Shown piece by piece: positions 9,072-19,182 of a DNA stretch of 64,000 nt; positions within the stretch are counted from its first letter, which is position 1, and each line of letters opens with the position of its first letter. Source of the stretch: Companilactobacillus kimchii DSM 13961 = JCM 10707 (GTDB lineage: Bacteria; Bacillota; Bacilli; Lactobacillales; Lactobacillaceae); assembly GCF_001435445.1 (NCBI RefSeq), contig NZ_AZDH01000003.1, forward strand, positions 1 through 64,000. Direction: 5' to 3'. Under the pieces are notes generated by a model. That model had not been told where the DNA came from. It did no database searches and saw only the letters and a program-made list of their open reading frames with translations. A program made the position numbers and the translations under genes.

Positions 9072-9960
9072 AAATGCACGTATAACTATTTTAACTAGTA
9101 CGTACAACCGTCCAGAAAGCCTAAAAAAATTATATAAATCTTTATGTCAGCAAACTGATAAGAGAATGGTTTGGTGGATCGTGGATGATGGAAGTACTGT
9201 TGCTGTGTCGCCGACTGTAAATCAACTAATTTCGAATAATAATGATTTTGAAATAAAATATACAGTTTTAAAAAATGGTGGAAAACATAGGGCGTTGAAT
9301 GCTATTATTCCAAAAATAGTGACAGATTTAACAGTTATAGTGGATGATGATGATTTGTTAGTTGACGATGCAATAGAAACAATTTTAAAAGACTACGAAG
9401 TTGCTAAACAAGAGAACATTGGGTCACTTATATATGAACATGGGAAGATGCAGAACGTACCAGTACAACCATTACCAAACAAAATAGATTTTGGTAGGCG
9501 GTATTGGTACTTACTAAATCATCATATTTCTGGAGATTTTACGGATGTTTTTGTAACAAAATGTTTACAGAAATTTAGGCTACCAGAATTTAAAAATGAA
9601 AAATTTATTAGTGAGGGTCCTTTGTACGTCGAGTTTAGTAAAGTTTTTAGATCCAAATTTATAAAGAAAATCATTCGTGTAGGGGCTTATCAGCCAAATG
9701 GATTAACAAACAGTATCAGAAAATTGGAAATAGAGAACCCAAATGGGGCTATCTATGAGCAGATGTTATACTTAGCACAAGAAAACACGCCGTTATTTTA
9801 TCGCATAAAAAAGAGTGTCTTGGTAGGGAGAATTTCTGCATTTATAAAGAAATCTCCTTTAAAAAATAATATTATTAGAAACAAAAAGGAAATTAATCTA
9901 TTAATTATGATGAGTTATTATATGTATGGATTTCTTCTAAAATTAAAGGAAGTGTTGTAA
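9061..9960 (+). CDS. Family 2 glycosyltransferase
   Basis: GT-A glycosyltransferase adding a sugar during repeat-unit assembly. Motifs: ITILTSTYNRPESL at the N-terminus, WWIVDDGST and the metal-binding IVDDDDLL. The start is placed at ATG 9061 (MIDKNARITI), six bases after a GAGG site; an upstream in-frame ATG at 9022 has no ribosome site and would overlap the polymerase by 50 bases. It ends one base before the Stealth gene start. Substrate unknown. Confidence 0.85.
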   Translation: MIDKNARITILTSTYNRPESLKKLYKSLCQQTDKRMVWWIVDDGSTVAVSPTVNQLISNNNDFEIKYTVLKNGGKHRALNAIIPKIVTDLTVIVDDDDLLVDDAIETILKDYEVAKQENIGSLIYEHGKMQNVPVQPLPNKIDFGRRYWYLLNHHISGDFTDVFVTKCLQKFRLPEFKNEKFISEGPLYVEFSKVFRSKFIKKIIRVGAYQPNGLTNSIRKLEIENPNGAIYEQMLYLAQENTPLFYRIKKSVLVGRISAFIKKSPLKNNIIRNKKEINLLIMMSYYMYGFLLKLKEVL

Positions 9961-10947
9961 ATGTTAGACGAAGATATTGATGTTGTTATTCCATGGGTGG
10001 ATAATACTGATCCAATTTGGCGCGATAAGGCTAAACAGTATATTGATTTGACTGATTTGGATGGTGAACGTTTTAGAGATTATGATACTATTAAGTATGC
10101 TATTAGATCAGTTGAATATAATATGCCGTGGGTTCATCAAATTTTTTTGGTAACAGCCGGTCAAAAGCCAAGTTGGTTTGTGGAGTCACCAAAAATTAAA
10201 ATTATTAATCATGATGAATTCATACCTCATGAATTTTTACCAACGTTTAGTTCTATCGTCATAACGATGTTTATGCATTTAATTCCTGAAATTAGTGAAA
10301 AATTTATAGTTTTAAATGATGATATGTTTGTTGTTAATTCCACAAAGGTAAGTGATTATTTTAGAGACGGTTTGCCAAATGATTTTTATATTGAACGGCC
10401 AACTTATCCACTATTTCTAAATGATTATTATGTTTTTAATTCTTTGTATGCGATTAATCAGGCTTTTTCAAAACGTGATAATTTAACAAAAAAATTGACA
10501 AAAAAATTTAATTTTAAATATGGCTTAATTAATAATACAATTTCATTATTTTTATCTGTGTTTAGACCTTATTTAGGATTTTATAGTGCGCACAGTGCAC
10601 AGCCATATTTAAAAACAAGTTTTGAGGAATGTTGGCGTCTATTCTATGATGAGTTGCATCAGGCAGCAAGCCATCCAACTAGGAATAGACTTGACGTAAC
10701 GGATTGGTTAATAAGATACTATCAATTAGCTAGTTTTAAATTTCAAGCAAGTAATCCTCGAAAGCATAAATATTTTGAATTAGGATTAATGGATGATAAT
10801 TCTTTTAAAGATGCATTATATAATAAAAAATATTTGGACATATGTATTAACGATGCATCCATCAAGGATGATTCTTTAGATTTGCCAGATAAAATGATAG
10901 ATGCTTTATCAAAAAAGTTTAATCAACCATCGACTTGTGAACTGTAA
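9961..10947 (+). CDS. Stealth-family sugar-phosphate transferase
   Basis: Shows the conserved regions of Stealth proteins: CR1 (DVVIPWVDNTDPIW at the N-terminus), CR2 (YAIRSVEYNMPWVHQIF, then LPTFSSIVI, IVLNDDMFV) and a C-terminal histidine-containing region (HQAASHPTRNR). Characterised relatives are hexose-1-phosphate (or HexNAc-1-phosphate) transferases that build phosphodiester-linked capsules, so this EPS may contain a phosphate bridge. Length 328 is normal. It lies directly against the preceding GT2 gene (TAA ATG) in the same operon. Confidence 0.88.
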   Translation: MLDEDIDVVIPWVDNTDPIWRDKAKQYIDLTDLDGERFRDYDTIKYAIRSVEYNMPWVHQIFLVTAGQKPSWFVESPKIKIINHDEFIPHEFLPTFSSIVITMFMHLIPEISEKFIVLNDDMFVVNSTKVSDYFRDGLPNDFYIERPTYPLFLNDYYVFNSLYAINQAFSKRDNLTKKLTKKFNFKYGLINNTISLFLSVFRPYLGFYSAHSAQPYLKTSFEECWRLFYDELHQAASHPTRNRLDVTDWLIRYYQLASFKFQASNPRKHKYFELGLMDDNSFKDALYNKKYLDICINDASIKDDSLDLPDKMIDALSKKFNQPSTCEL

Positions 10948-10974
10948 AAATTCCCGAATGGAAAATACTTTATT

Positions 10975-12399
10975 ATGAAAAACAAAATAATTAATTTTAT
11001 AAGCTTTGCGATGGGGCCAATCTTAGGAGGAGCATTAACAGCTTTAATTATTCCATTGACAACATATTTTTTGTCGCCGGTAGAATATGGTAAAGCAAGT
11101 ATGTTTACTATATTGCAGGGTCTAGTTGCTTCTTTTGCGTATTTTGGATTTGATCAAGCATTTACCAGGGAATATAACGAACAAGATGATAAGAGTAAAC
11201 TTTTCATGAATTGCATAATAGTTCCATTGATGTTTTTCAATGTTTTACTATTAATTTCGTTATTTTATTTGCATCAAATTTCTAATTTAATTTATCCTAG
11301 TAAGAATTATGTTCTTCTAGTAATAGCATTTGAAGTGCTAGTTATGTTTACAATTTTTGAAAGATTTATTTTAATGTACTTGCGTATGTCGGAGAATGGT
11401 AAAGCATATTCTTTCTTTACAACATCAATAAAATTATATATGTTGATTGCTACATGTATTTTACTATATTTTGGAAATAGATCGTTTACCGTTGTTGTTT
11501 GGTCAACAATTATTGGACAAATTTCGGCTGACTGCATTTTAATCTTTAAGTATAGGCGATTATTTAATTTTAAGATTAACCAATGGATTGATTCAAAATT
11601 GATTAATCGGATGTTTATATTTGGTTTCCCAATTGTTATATCAGTTTCGTTAACAAATTTTCTACAAATGTCAGATAGAATTTTTTTAAAGATATATAGT
11701 ACTTATCAAGAGTTAGGTGTTTATTCAGTTGGATTAAAAGTAATGGCAATTATGACAATTATTCAAACTATATTTGTTAATTATTGGGTCCCTGTATCAT
11801 ATAGATGGATGAATGAGCATAAAGACATAATTGTATTCCAAAAGGTTAGTGAATTTGTTAATCTCATTTTATCTAATATAGTTTTCTTAATGACAGTTAT
11901 TGGACCAATTATTGTGCTTTTTGTGTCGAATAAGTATAGAGATGTTCAATATTATTTTCCACTAATGATCATTCCAGTATATCTTAGTTGTATTAGTGAA
12001 ACTACCAATATTGGAATCGTTTTTTCGAGAAAAACTTACCTAAATATCTATATATCAGGAATTACATTGCTTGCTAATATCGGGTTGTCATTTTTATTAA
12101 TACCGAAATTTGGTAGTCGGGGTGCAGCGTTGGCAAATGCATTATCGTATATTGTTTTCTTTGTATTAAGGACAATCTTTTCTGCAAAAAATGGATTTAA
12201 AATCAAAATCATAAGTCATATTTTAATATTAATAGTGTTATTGATAGTATGTATAACCAAAGCTTTTTTTAATATAGAATGGTATTATTGTTTGATTATG
12301 TATATTGTTTTCTTTATCTATTCAATTGTGCGTTTGAAAGCATTTAATTTTAAAGGTTTTATGTCATCGAACAATATGAAAAATAATGAAATTGAATAA
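10975..12399 (+). CDS. Wzx-type oligosaccharide flippase (first copy)
   Basis: A 474-residue membrane protein with about twelve to fourteen helices of the MATE/MVF-like polysaccharide transporter type. The N-terminal region (FISFAMGPILGG, PLTTYFLSPVEYGK) and SDRIFLKIYSTYQELGVYSVG are typical of Wzx proteins, which turn lipid-linked repeats to the outer leaflet. It is the last gene of the first EPS block and is followed by ISL3 debris. A second, different Wzx lies at 15646-17067. Confidence 0.88.
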   Translation: MKNKIINFISFAMGPILGGALTALIIPLTTYFLSPVEYGKASMFTILQGLVASFAYFGFDQAFTREYNEQDDKSKLFMNCIIVPLMFFNVLLLISLFYLHQISNLIYPSKNYVLLVIAFEVLVMFTIFERFILMYLRMSENGKAYSFFTTSIKLYMLIATCILLYFGNRSFTVVVWSTIIGQISADCILIFKYRRLFNFKINQWIDSKLINRMFIFGFPIVISVSLTNFLQMSDRIFLKIYSTYQELGVYSVGLKVMAIMTIIQTIFVNYWVPVSYRWMNEHKDIIVFQKVSEFVNLILSNIVFLMTVIGPIIVLFVSNKYRDVQYYFPLMIIPVYLSCISETTNIGIVFSRKTYLNIYISGITLLANIGLSFLLIPKFGSRGAALANALSYIVFFVLRTIFSAKNGFKIKIISHILILIVLLIVCITKAFFNIEWYYCLIMYIVFFIYSIVRLKAFNFKGFMSSNNMKNNEIE

Positions 12400-12455
12400 T
12401 ATAAAACTTGTGAATCTGATGATTGAACTGAACTCCAAAAATTGGAGTGAAGTTT

Positions 12456-12528
12456 GGCTGTTCGTCAAATGGTACTGATAGCAGAATTATTTAATTGAAT
12501 AGCTTGACATTAAGCAGCTGAATTTTTT
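12456..12528. repeat. Solitary ISL3-type terminal sequence
   Basis: GGCTGTTCGTCAAATGGTAC resembles the ends of the neighbouring ISL3 elements (GGCTGT.CG..AAAT..), but no matching partner end or transposase belongs to it. Probably the stump of an older copy cut by the element at 12529. Confidence 0.5.
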
Positions 12529-12581
12529 GGCTGTACGATAAATAGAGTTGATAGGCATTTTGCCATCAACTCTATTTTTGT
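12529..12581. repeat. ISL3 left 53-bp terminal inverted repeat with inner hairpin
   Basis: Exact inverse match of 14026-14078. The inner palindrome (15-bp-class stem around AGGCATTTTGCC) ends in a T-run and so looks like an intrinsic terminator reading outward or inward on either strand. Confidence 0.85.
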
Positions 12582-12651
12582 GGCTGTTCGTCAAATCAAG
12601 TTGATGGCGGTTCAAGTTAACAGTTAGACCATAAATGGTCTAGCTGTTTTT

Positions 12652-13926
12652 TTATTTGGCTGATGAGCTTGCTCGAAGCCAAAACATTTGAATATTTATA
12701 CGTTCAGTAAAGTTGTTCCAACTACGATATCCATAGGCACTACTTTTTATCTTTTTTATTCTTCCAATGATTCCCTCTAAAAATCCGTTGGAATATTTAA
12801 GCCTCAGTGCATTTAATACTTGTTTACGATATTTTCTTAATGATGTCATTGTTTGATCCATAGCGGTATTGAGTGGATGATAATTGAGTAGTATCTGATT
12901 CATTGTATCAGTATCGCCTGTTCTAATAGCCTTTAAAATATCTTGATATACTTCATAGGACTTGGCGAAACCTTCGTCCAAATCTAAACACTTTGTGATT
13001 AAATTTAGATCCGTTTCATAATAACCAACACTGTACTGATACTTAGGGTTTATCTTTTCGATGGAATCGAATGATTCCAAGAATTTTTTCCAATCTCTCT
13101 TCATGAACAAGTATTCTTTACTTCTTTTAGGCATTCGTTTCATTACCTGTATTCTAGTTGAATTGAGAGAACGATTCATCATCTGAACGATATGAAATCT
13201 ATCAACAACGACTTTGGCCTTTGGAAACAACTTTGGTACTAAATTAATGTATCCGGCATTTAAATCCAAAGAAATAGTTTTTACCTGTCTTCTGACTTTC
13301 AAAGGAAATCGACTGAAGTATTTACTGATTTGATATGAAGTTCTTCTGGGCAAGATATCACCCGTACGATGATTATCGCTATCTAACCAAATAAAGCTCA
13401 TCTTGTCAGTAGACATAAATTCATCAAATGCCATGTGCTTAGGAAGATGTTCAGGAAGTGATTTCTTGTGCATCTTGGCTTCTTCATCGATGATACGTTG
13501 AACGGTCTTATCGGAGACGTTAAAACGTCTGCCGATATCCTTCAATGATGTATTAAAAGCAGTTTCTGATAAGATCATTTGTCTAACAGGTTGTGCGATT
13601 TGACAATATTCCCAAACATAACTAGTTTTGGCTACAAAGATAGAGTTACAAGATTTACATTTATACTTTTGACGTTTCAGACTTATATACGTTGGACGTA
13701 ATGATAATGATGGAGCGACTATCATATTTTTATTAAATCCATTCTTAACTAAGTGGCCTGCAAGGCCACAGTTAAGACAACGGTCAATCTGTTTAGTTAG
13801 CATTGCAAAATAGACTAAGGACTTGATGCCATTAACTAACATAAATTTTGAGTCTTCAGTAAAGATAATATTCTCATCTTTCATTTCAAGAGCGTTTCGT
13901 ATAGACTTATTACTTAGGGACATCAT
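12652..13926 (-). CDS. ISL3-family transposase
   Basis: Full-length (424 residues). N-terminal zinc-ribbon cysteines (CLNCGLAGH, about 48-54, and YKCKSCNS, about 93-100), a helix-turn-helix (LKDIGRRFNVSDKTVQRIID) and the DDE core (AFDEFMST, VSLDLNAGYI-like region, VVDRFHIVQMMNRSLN) are all present, ending with the SNGFLEGIIGRIKKIK motif that holds the last acidic residue. The start follows an AAAGGA site. No frameshift is seen, so the protein could be active. Confidence 0.92.
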   Translation of the reverse strand: MMSLSNKSIRNALEMKDENIIFTEDSKFMLVNGIKSLVYFAMLTKQIDRCLNCGLAGHLVKNGFNKNMIVAPSLSLRPTYISLKRQKYKCKSCNSIFVAKTSYVWEYCQIAQPVRQMILSETAFNTSLKDIGRRFNVSDKTVQRIIDEEAKMHKKSLPEHLPKHMAFDEFMSTDKMSFIWLDSDNHRTGDILPRRTSYQISKYFSRFPLKVRRQVKTISLDLNAGYINLVPKLFPKAKVVVDRFHIVQMMNRSLNSTRIQVMKRMPKRSKEYLFMKRDWKKFLESFDSIEKINPKYQYSVGYYETDLNLITKCLDLDEGFAKSYEVYQDILKAIRTGDTDTMNQILLNYHPLNTAMDQTMTSLRKYRKQVLNALRLKYSNGFLEGIIGRIKKIKSSAYGYRSWNNFTERINIQMFWLRASSSAK

Positions 13927-14025
13927 TCAAATTCCTTTCATTGTGAAGCTGTAGAGGGTAGAACATCTAAAGGTATGGATGGTGTCTTTTTGATGTTCTA
14001 AAATAGTTTTATTAATAAATGGTAT

Positions 14026-14078
14026 ACAAAAATAGAGTTGATGGCAAAATGCCTATCAACTCTATTTATCGTACAGCC
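14026..14078. repeat. ISL3 right 53-bp terminal inverted repeat, doubles as start of rmlC frame
   Basis: Exact inverse of 12529-12581. Translation through this repeat supplies the N-terminal residues of the truncated rmlC frame that follows. Confidence 0.85.
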
Positions 14079-14607
14079 ACCGGCCGTTTTTGGAGATAGT
14101 CGTGGTTTCTTTACTGAAACTTATTCAGACCGTGACTTCAAGGAAGCCGGTATTAATTTTGACTTCATTCAAGATAATCAATCATTATCTAGTGAAGCAG
14201 GGGTTTTACGTGGATTACATTTCCAACGTGGAAAAGCTGCTCAAACTAAGTTAATTCGTGTTGTTACAGGTGCTGTTCTTGACTTGATTGTTGATGTACG
14301 TAAAGGCTCACCCACATACAAACAATGGGAAGGTTACATTATTTCTGCAAGTAACCATCGTCAATTACTAGTGCCAAAGGGTTTTGCCCATGGATTTGTC
14401 ACATTAACAAATGACGTTAACTTCTTATATAAATGTGATAACTATTATAATGCTGAAGCAGATGGTGGTTTTTCATTTAAGACTCCAGAATTAGGTATTC
14501 AATGGCCAATTGATTTTGATCAAGCAATTACTTCTGAAAAGGATGCTAATCAACCTACCTTTACAGAGTTTGAAAAAAATAATCCATTCGTATATGGTGA
14601 AATTTAA
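14041..14607 (+). pseudogene. rfbC: dTDP-4-dehydrorhamnose 3,5-epimerase, 5' end replaced by ISL3
   Basis: RmlC/RfbC epimerises dTDP-4-keto-6-deoxyglucose in dTDP-rhamnose synthesis. From VFGDSRGFFTETYS onward the sequence is canonical, with the active-site His in LRGLHFQ (about residue 60), the YKCDNYY tyrosine region and a normal C-terminus. The usual first 15-20 residues (ending ...IIEP before VFGDSRG) are missing; the ISL3 terminal repeat reads in frame as AKCLSTLFIVQPP instead, so a chimeric 188-residue protein with an IS-encoded N-terminus is possible. Starts at 14041 (ATG) or 14038 (TTG) have only a weak ribosome site (AGAG). A possible outward promoter is TTGATG N17 TAATAA near 13991-14019. 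It may be functional or dead; I list it as damaged. Confidence 0.75.
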
Positions 14608-14619
14608 TACAGGAGATAA

Positions 14620-15636
<1,017 letters not shown>

Positions 15637-15645
15637 GTTGATAGA

Positions 15646-17067
15646 ATGAATAGAACTTTGAAAAATATTATTTATAACGGTGTTTACCAATTATTAGTTA
15701 TTGCTTTACCCGTTATTACGGTTCCTTATGTAGCAAGAATATTGGGAGCTAAATCGCTAGGAATTAATTCATATGTGGTATCTATTGGGAATATTCTTGG
15801 TTATGTAATTATGATGGGACTTAATCAGTATGGCGTAAGAACTATAGCAAGATCTGATAGGAATACTAAGTCCTTAAAAAAAGAGTTTTTAAATCTATGG
15901 ATATTACAGTTAATTGTAGGAATTATTGTAGTCATATGTTACAGCCTATTTTCTTTTTATAATAAAGATAGATTATATTTTCTTGCTAATTTACCTTATT
16001 TAATCGGTTTCACAATTGATATATCATGGTTTTTTATAGGTATAGAGAAGATAAAAGATGTTGTTATTAGAAATACATTTGTAAAGTTTGTTACGGTTTT
16101 CTTTATATTTGTGTTAGTTCATTCTCCTAATGATCTATATATATATATATTGATAAATAGTTGTTCAATTTTATTCTCTAATATTATCTTCTGGAAAAAA
16201 TTACATTCATGTATTGGTGGTTTTAAATTTAATTTAAAGAAGATTAATTTAAAGTATTTTATTCCTGTGATAATTTTAGGGGCACCTCAAATTGCAGTTC
16301 AATTATATACTAATTTTGATAGTACACTTGTTGGTATGATAGCAGGACCTACACAACTGTCTTATTATGATCAATCTCAGAAGGTAGTACGTATACTTTT
16401 GGCATTAGTTACATCTGTTAGTACAGTATTAATGCCAAAATTGGCACAGTTAGACAAAAATGATAATGGCAACTACAATAAGATACTTAAATTATCTTTA
16501 GATATAACTTTCATATCCTCATTATTTATAACTTTGAACCTTATGGTTAATTCTAATGATTTTGTTCCATGGTTTTTTGGAACAAAATTTGGCGCAATGA
16601 CAGATAATATGTTTTACGTTAGTCTTATTTTAATATTCATATCTTATGGTGGAGTTTTTGCTAATCAATTTGCTTTGTCTAAGGGGTACTATAAGGAATA
16701 TGCCCTACCTTATTTTTTAGGTGCAATTATAAGTATACCTTTGAATATTGTTTTAGTAGGTAAATATAAGGCTGATGGTGGAACTGCAACTATAATAGTG
16801 ACTGAATTAATGGTTTGCCTAGTTAGAATAATTATTGTGGCAAAAAAAATAAACTTAAAAAGTATGTTTAGGGGACAATTTAAATATGTCTTCGTGATGA
16901 TAATTTGTTTAGGTATATGGTATAAATTCAAATTTTCATTTGGCAATCATCTTTTGAATATTATTGCAAATACATTGGTTTATTCAGGTATGTTTATCGT
17001 ATGGGTGTTGCTATTAAATGTTAATAAAGTTAGTGAATATAAAAATTATTTTAAAAAGGGAGAATAA
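15646..17067 (+). CDS. Wzx-type oligosaccharide flippase (second copy)
   Basis: A 473-residue protein with about fourteen membrane helices. The start (NIIYNGVYQLLVIALPVITVPYVARILGA, shortened here to the PYVARILG hallmark) and ITIARSDRN-like region are classical for polysaccharide flippases. It is unrelated in close sequence to the flippase at 10975-12399. Its place between rfbB and rfbD, with its stop touching the rfbD start, is unusual and suggests that the rhamnose block came with its own transporter. Confidence 0.9.
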   Translation: MNRTLKNIIYNGVYQLLVIALPVITVPYVARILGAKSLGINSYVVSIGNILGYVIMMGLNQYGVRTIARSDRNTKSLKKEFLNLWILQLIVGIIVVICYSLFSFYNKDRLYFLANLPYLIGFTIDISWFFIGIEKIKDVVIRNTFVKFVTVFFIFVLVHSPNDLYIYILINSCSILFSNIIFWKKLHSCIGGFKFNLKKINLKYFIPVIILGAPQIAVQLYTNFDSTLVGMIAGPTQLSYYDQSQKVVRILLALVTSVSTVLMPKLAQLDKNDNGNYNKILKLSLDITFISSLFITLNLMVNSNDFVPWFFGTKFGAMTDNMFYVSLILIFISYGGVFANQFALSKGYYKEYALPYFLGAIISIPLNIVLVGKYKADGGTATIIVTELMVCLVRIIIVAKKINLKSMFRGQFKYVFVMIICLGIWYKFKFSFGNHLLNIIANTLVYSGMFIVWVLLLNVNKVSEYKNYFKKGE

Positions 17068-17910
17068 ATGAAGGTTTTAGTAATAGGTGCAAGTGGTCAA
17101 TTAGGATCTGAATTGTGTCGAATGTTGGACAAAAAAGGAATTGAGTATTTAGGCACAAATTCTAAAGATTTGGATATTACCGATTGGAATGCAGTTAATC
17201 AATATTTTAAAGAATATAGACCACAATTGGTGTACAATTGTGCAGCTTATACAAATGTCGATGGAGCTGAAGATACACCAGGGAAAATCGCTAATTATAA
17301 AGTTAATGTGATTGGAACTAAGAATGTTGCTGCTGCATCTGAAAAGTTTGGGGCAACTCTTATATATATTAGTACGGATTATGTTTTTGATGGTAATAAT
17401 TCAGAAATGTATACTGAAAAATCCCCTACTAATCCACAAAATGAATATGGACGTGCTAAACTTGCTGGAGAGCAAGCAGTATCTAAAATAATGAGTAAAT
17501 ATTATATTATTCGTACCTCGTGGGTATTTGGTGAATACGGGAAAAACTTTGTTTATACAATGCTTAACTTAGCGAAGACGCATGATCATCTTACCGTTGT
17601 AAATGATCAAAAGGGGCGCCCTACCTGGACTAAAACTTTATCTGAATTTATGATTTATGCCATGGAGAATGAAATTCCGTATGGACTATATCAGTTATCT
17701 AATGAAGAATCATGCACATGGTACGAATTTGCTAAAGAAATATTAAAAGAACAAAATGTTAAAATTGACCCTGTGACGTCTGATGAATTTCCTCAAAGGG
17801 CTTATCGTCCAAAGCATTCTGTGATGGATTTGGCGAAAGCGGAGAGTGTCGGTTTTGAGATAATTAGTTGGAAAGAAGCCTTGTCTAATTTTATAAATGA
17901 TGTAAATTAG
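17068..17910 (+). CDS. rfbD: dTDP-4-dehydrorhamnose reductase
   Basis: Last step of dTDP-L-rhamnose synthesis: NAD(P)H-dependent reduction of the 4-keto group. Motifs: VIGASGQLGSEL (5-16), NCAAYTNVDGAE, ISTDYVFDG and catalytic YGRAK (Tyr127, Lys131). Length 280 is normal. Starts at the base after the flippase stop, with an AAGGGAG site inside the flippase 3' end. Confidence 0.95.
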   Translation: MKVLVIGASGQLGSELCRMLDKKGIEYLGTNSKDLDITDWNAVNQYFKEYRPQLVYNCAAYTNVDGAEDTPGKIANYKVNVIGTKNVAAASEKFGATLIYISTDYVFDGNNSEMYTEKSPTNPQNEYGRAKLAGEQAVSKIMSKYYIIRTSWVFGEYGKNFVYTMLNLAKTHDHLTVVNDQKGRPTWTKTLSEFMIYAMENEIPYGLYQLSNEESCTWYEFAKEILKEQNVKIDPVTSDEFPQRAYRPKHSVMDLAKAESVGFEIISWKEALSNFINDVN

Positions 17911-17933
17911 AACTTATTGGGGGAAATATTATC

Positions 17934-19055
17934 ATGCATAATAATAGAAAAAAGAAAAAGCATACACTTAGAAATGTATTTTTATCATTTTTGTTGTTAC
18001 TTATTATTGGTGGTGCGGCATATGGTATGACACGATATCGTAGTGTTAAAAATTCGGTAAATAGTTCATTTAAACCATCTGGAGTTACTAAAGAGCGTGA
18101 TGTAAGTAGTGCTTTAAAGAATAAAAAGCCTGTATCTATTCTATTGATGGGAACTGACACAGGGGCTTTGGGGCGTGATTATAAAGGTCGTACAGATAGT
18201 ATGATGGTAATTACTTTAAATCCAAGCGATAATAAAACAACGGTAACAAGTATTCCTCGTGATACTGCTGTTAATATCCCTGGATATAAGTCTGTTTCAC
18301 CTGCTAAGATTAATGCAGCGTACTCTTATGGACAGACAGAAACAGCAATTAAAACGGTTCAAAAGCTTTTGAATATTCCAATTGATTTTTATGCACTTAT
18401 TAATATGGGTGGCATGGAGAAAGTGATTGATCAAGCTGGTGGAGTGGATGTAACGCCAACTTTGAGTTTTAAATATGAAGGATATTCGTTTAAAAAGGGC
18501 GAAAAAGTCCATATGAATGGTAAGAAGGCCTTAGCATATTCACGTATGCGCTATGATGATCCTAAAGGGGATTATGGACGTCAGACACGTCAAAGAGAGG
18601 TTCTTACAGCTTTAGTACATAAGAGTAGTTCGGTGTCTACCTTATTAAATCAAAGTTTTATTAATTCATTATCCGATCAAACCCAGACAGATTTAACATT
18701 TGATGAATTAACTACAATTGCTAAGGATTATAATTCTGTTAGAAAAAACACTTCTGAAACTCATTTACAAGGAAACGGTGAAGAAGTTGCTAAACAGAGC
18801 ATGGAAGTTATGAAAAAATCTGAATTGCAACGTGTCACTAACTTTATTCGTGAGAATTTAGATTTGCCACATGCTAAGACAGGTAATATTCAGTTTAAGC
18901 CTTCTACACAAAGTTCAACAACAACTAAGTCGGTTCAAGATATCAATAATATTGGTTCACAACGTTCAACCACGGGAACATCCAATAAGAATAGTACTGG
19001 AACAAACAGTGGTTCTGGTATAAGCAATAGTGGATATTCTAACTCAGGTTATTAA
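17934..19055 (+). CDS. LytR-CpsA-Psr (LCP) family wall ligase
   Basis: Membrane-anchored enzyme that transfers polysaccharide from undecaprenyl carriers to peptidoglycan. A basic N-terminus (RKKKKHTLRN) and one helix (about 13-31) precede the LCP domain: LLMGTDTG, GRTDSMMVITLNP, TSIPRDT, KINAAYSYG and YSRMRYDDPKGDYGRQTRQ, which holds the conserved arginines. The last 60 residues are a Ser/Thr/Gly/Asn-rich tail. Unlike most lactobacillar EPS clusters, where it is first, this gene is the last of the operon. GGGGGA ribosome site. Confidence 0.92.
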   Translation: MHNNRKKKKHTLRNVFLSFLLLLIIGGAAYGMTRYRSVKNSVNSSFKPSGVTKERDVSSALKNKKPVSILLMGTDTGALGRDYKGRTDSMMVITLNPSDNKTTVTSIPRDTAVNIPGYKSVSPAKINAAYSYGQTETAIKTVQKLLNIPIDFYALINMGGMEKVIDQAGGVDVTPTLSFKYEGYSFKKGEKVHMNGKKALAYSRMRYDDPKGDYGRQTRQREVLTALVHKSSSVSTLLNQSFINSLSDQTQTDLTFDELTTIAKDYNSVRKNTSETHLQGNGEEVAKQSMEVMKKSELQRVTNFIRENLDLPHAKTGNIQFKPSTQSSTTTKSVQDINNIGSQRSTTGTSNKNSTGTNSGSGISNSGYSNSGY

Positions 19056-19146
19056 TTAAATATCAAGAGCGGTATAAAAATGTAGGAAAATGACGGTTAA
19101 AATGGTCCTTTGTCAAATAGTATTGATGAATAGTTTTTGTATGGAA

Positions 19147-19176
19147 GGCAACCTCATGTAGGTTGTCTTTTTTTAT
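19147..19176 (+). terminator. Intrinsic terminator after the EPS operon
   Basis: GGCAACC - TCATGTA - GGTTGTC followed by seven Ts. It lies inside the left end of the decayed ISL3 element and would end transcripts coming out of the LCP gene. Confidence 0.75.
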
Positions 19177-19182
19177 GCACAA

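Larger units (their letters stand above)
12400..12651. other. ISL3 end fragments between wzx and the transposase
   Basis: No gene. It contains a solitary ISL3-type terminus (12456: GGCTGTTCGTCAAATGGTAC), the 53-bp left terminal repeat of the intact-looking ISL3 copy (12529-12581) and a third terminus-like sequence immediately inside (12582: GGCTGTTCGTCAAATCAAG), then a hairpin with T-run near the transposase stop (AGACCATAAATGGTCT followed by Ts at about 12626-12653). Confidence 0.6.
12529..14078 (-). mobile_element. ISL3-family insertion sequence, apparently intact
   Basis: A 1550-bp element bounded by perfect 53-bp inverted repeats (12529-12581 and 14026-14078), each beginning GGCTGTACGATAAATAGAG and each containing an inner hairpin (ATAGAGTTGAT / ATCAACTCTAT). 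It carries one full-length transposase gene. The eight bases outside the two ends (AATTTTTT and ACCGGCCG) do not match, so there is no target duplication and the present flanks were probably joined by an IS-mediated deletion. Confidence 0.85.

Noticed and set aside
12521-14086. Target-site duplication around the ISL3 copy
   Set aside because: The 8-bp flanks AATTTTTT and ACCGGCCG do not match.
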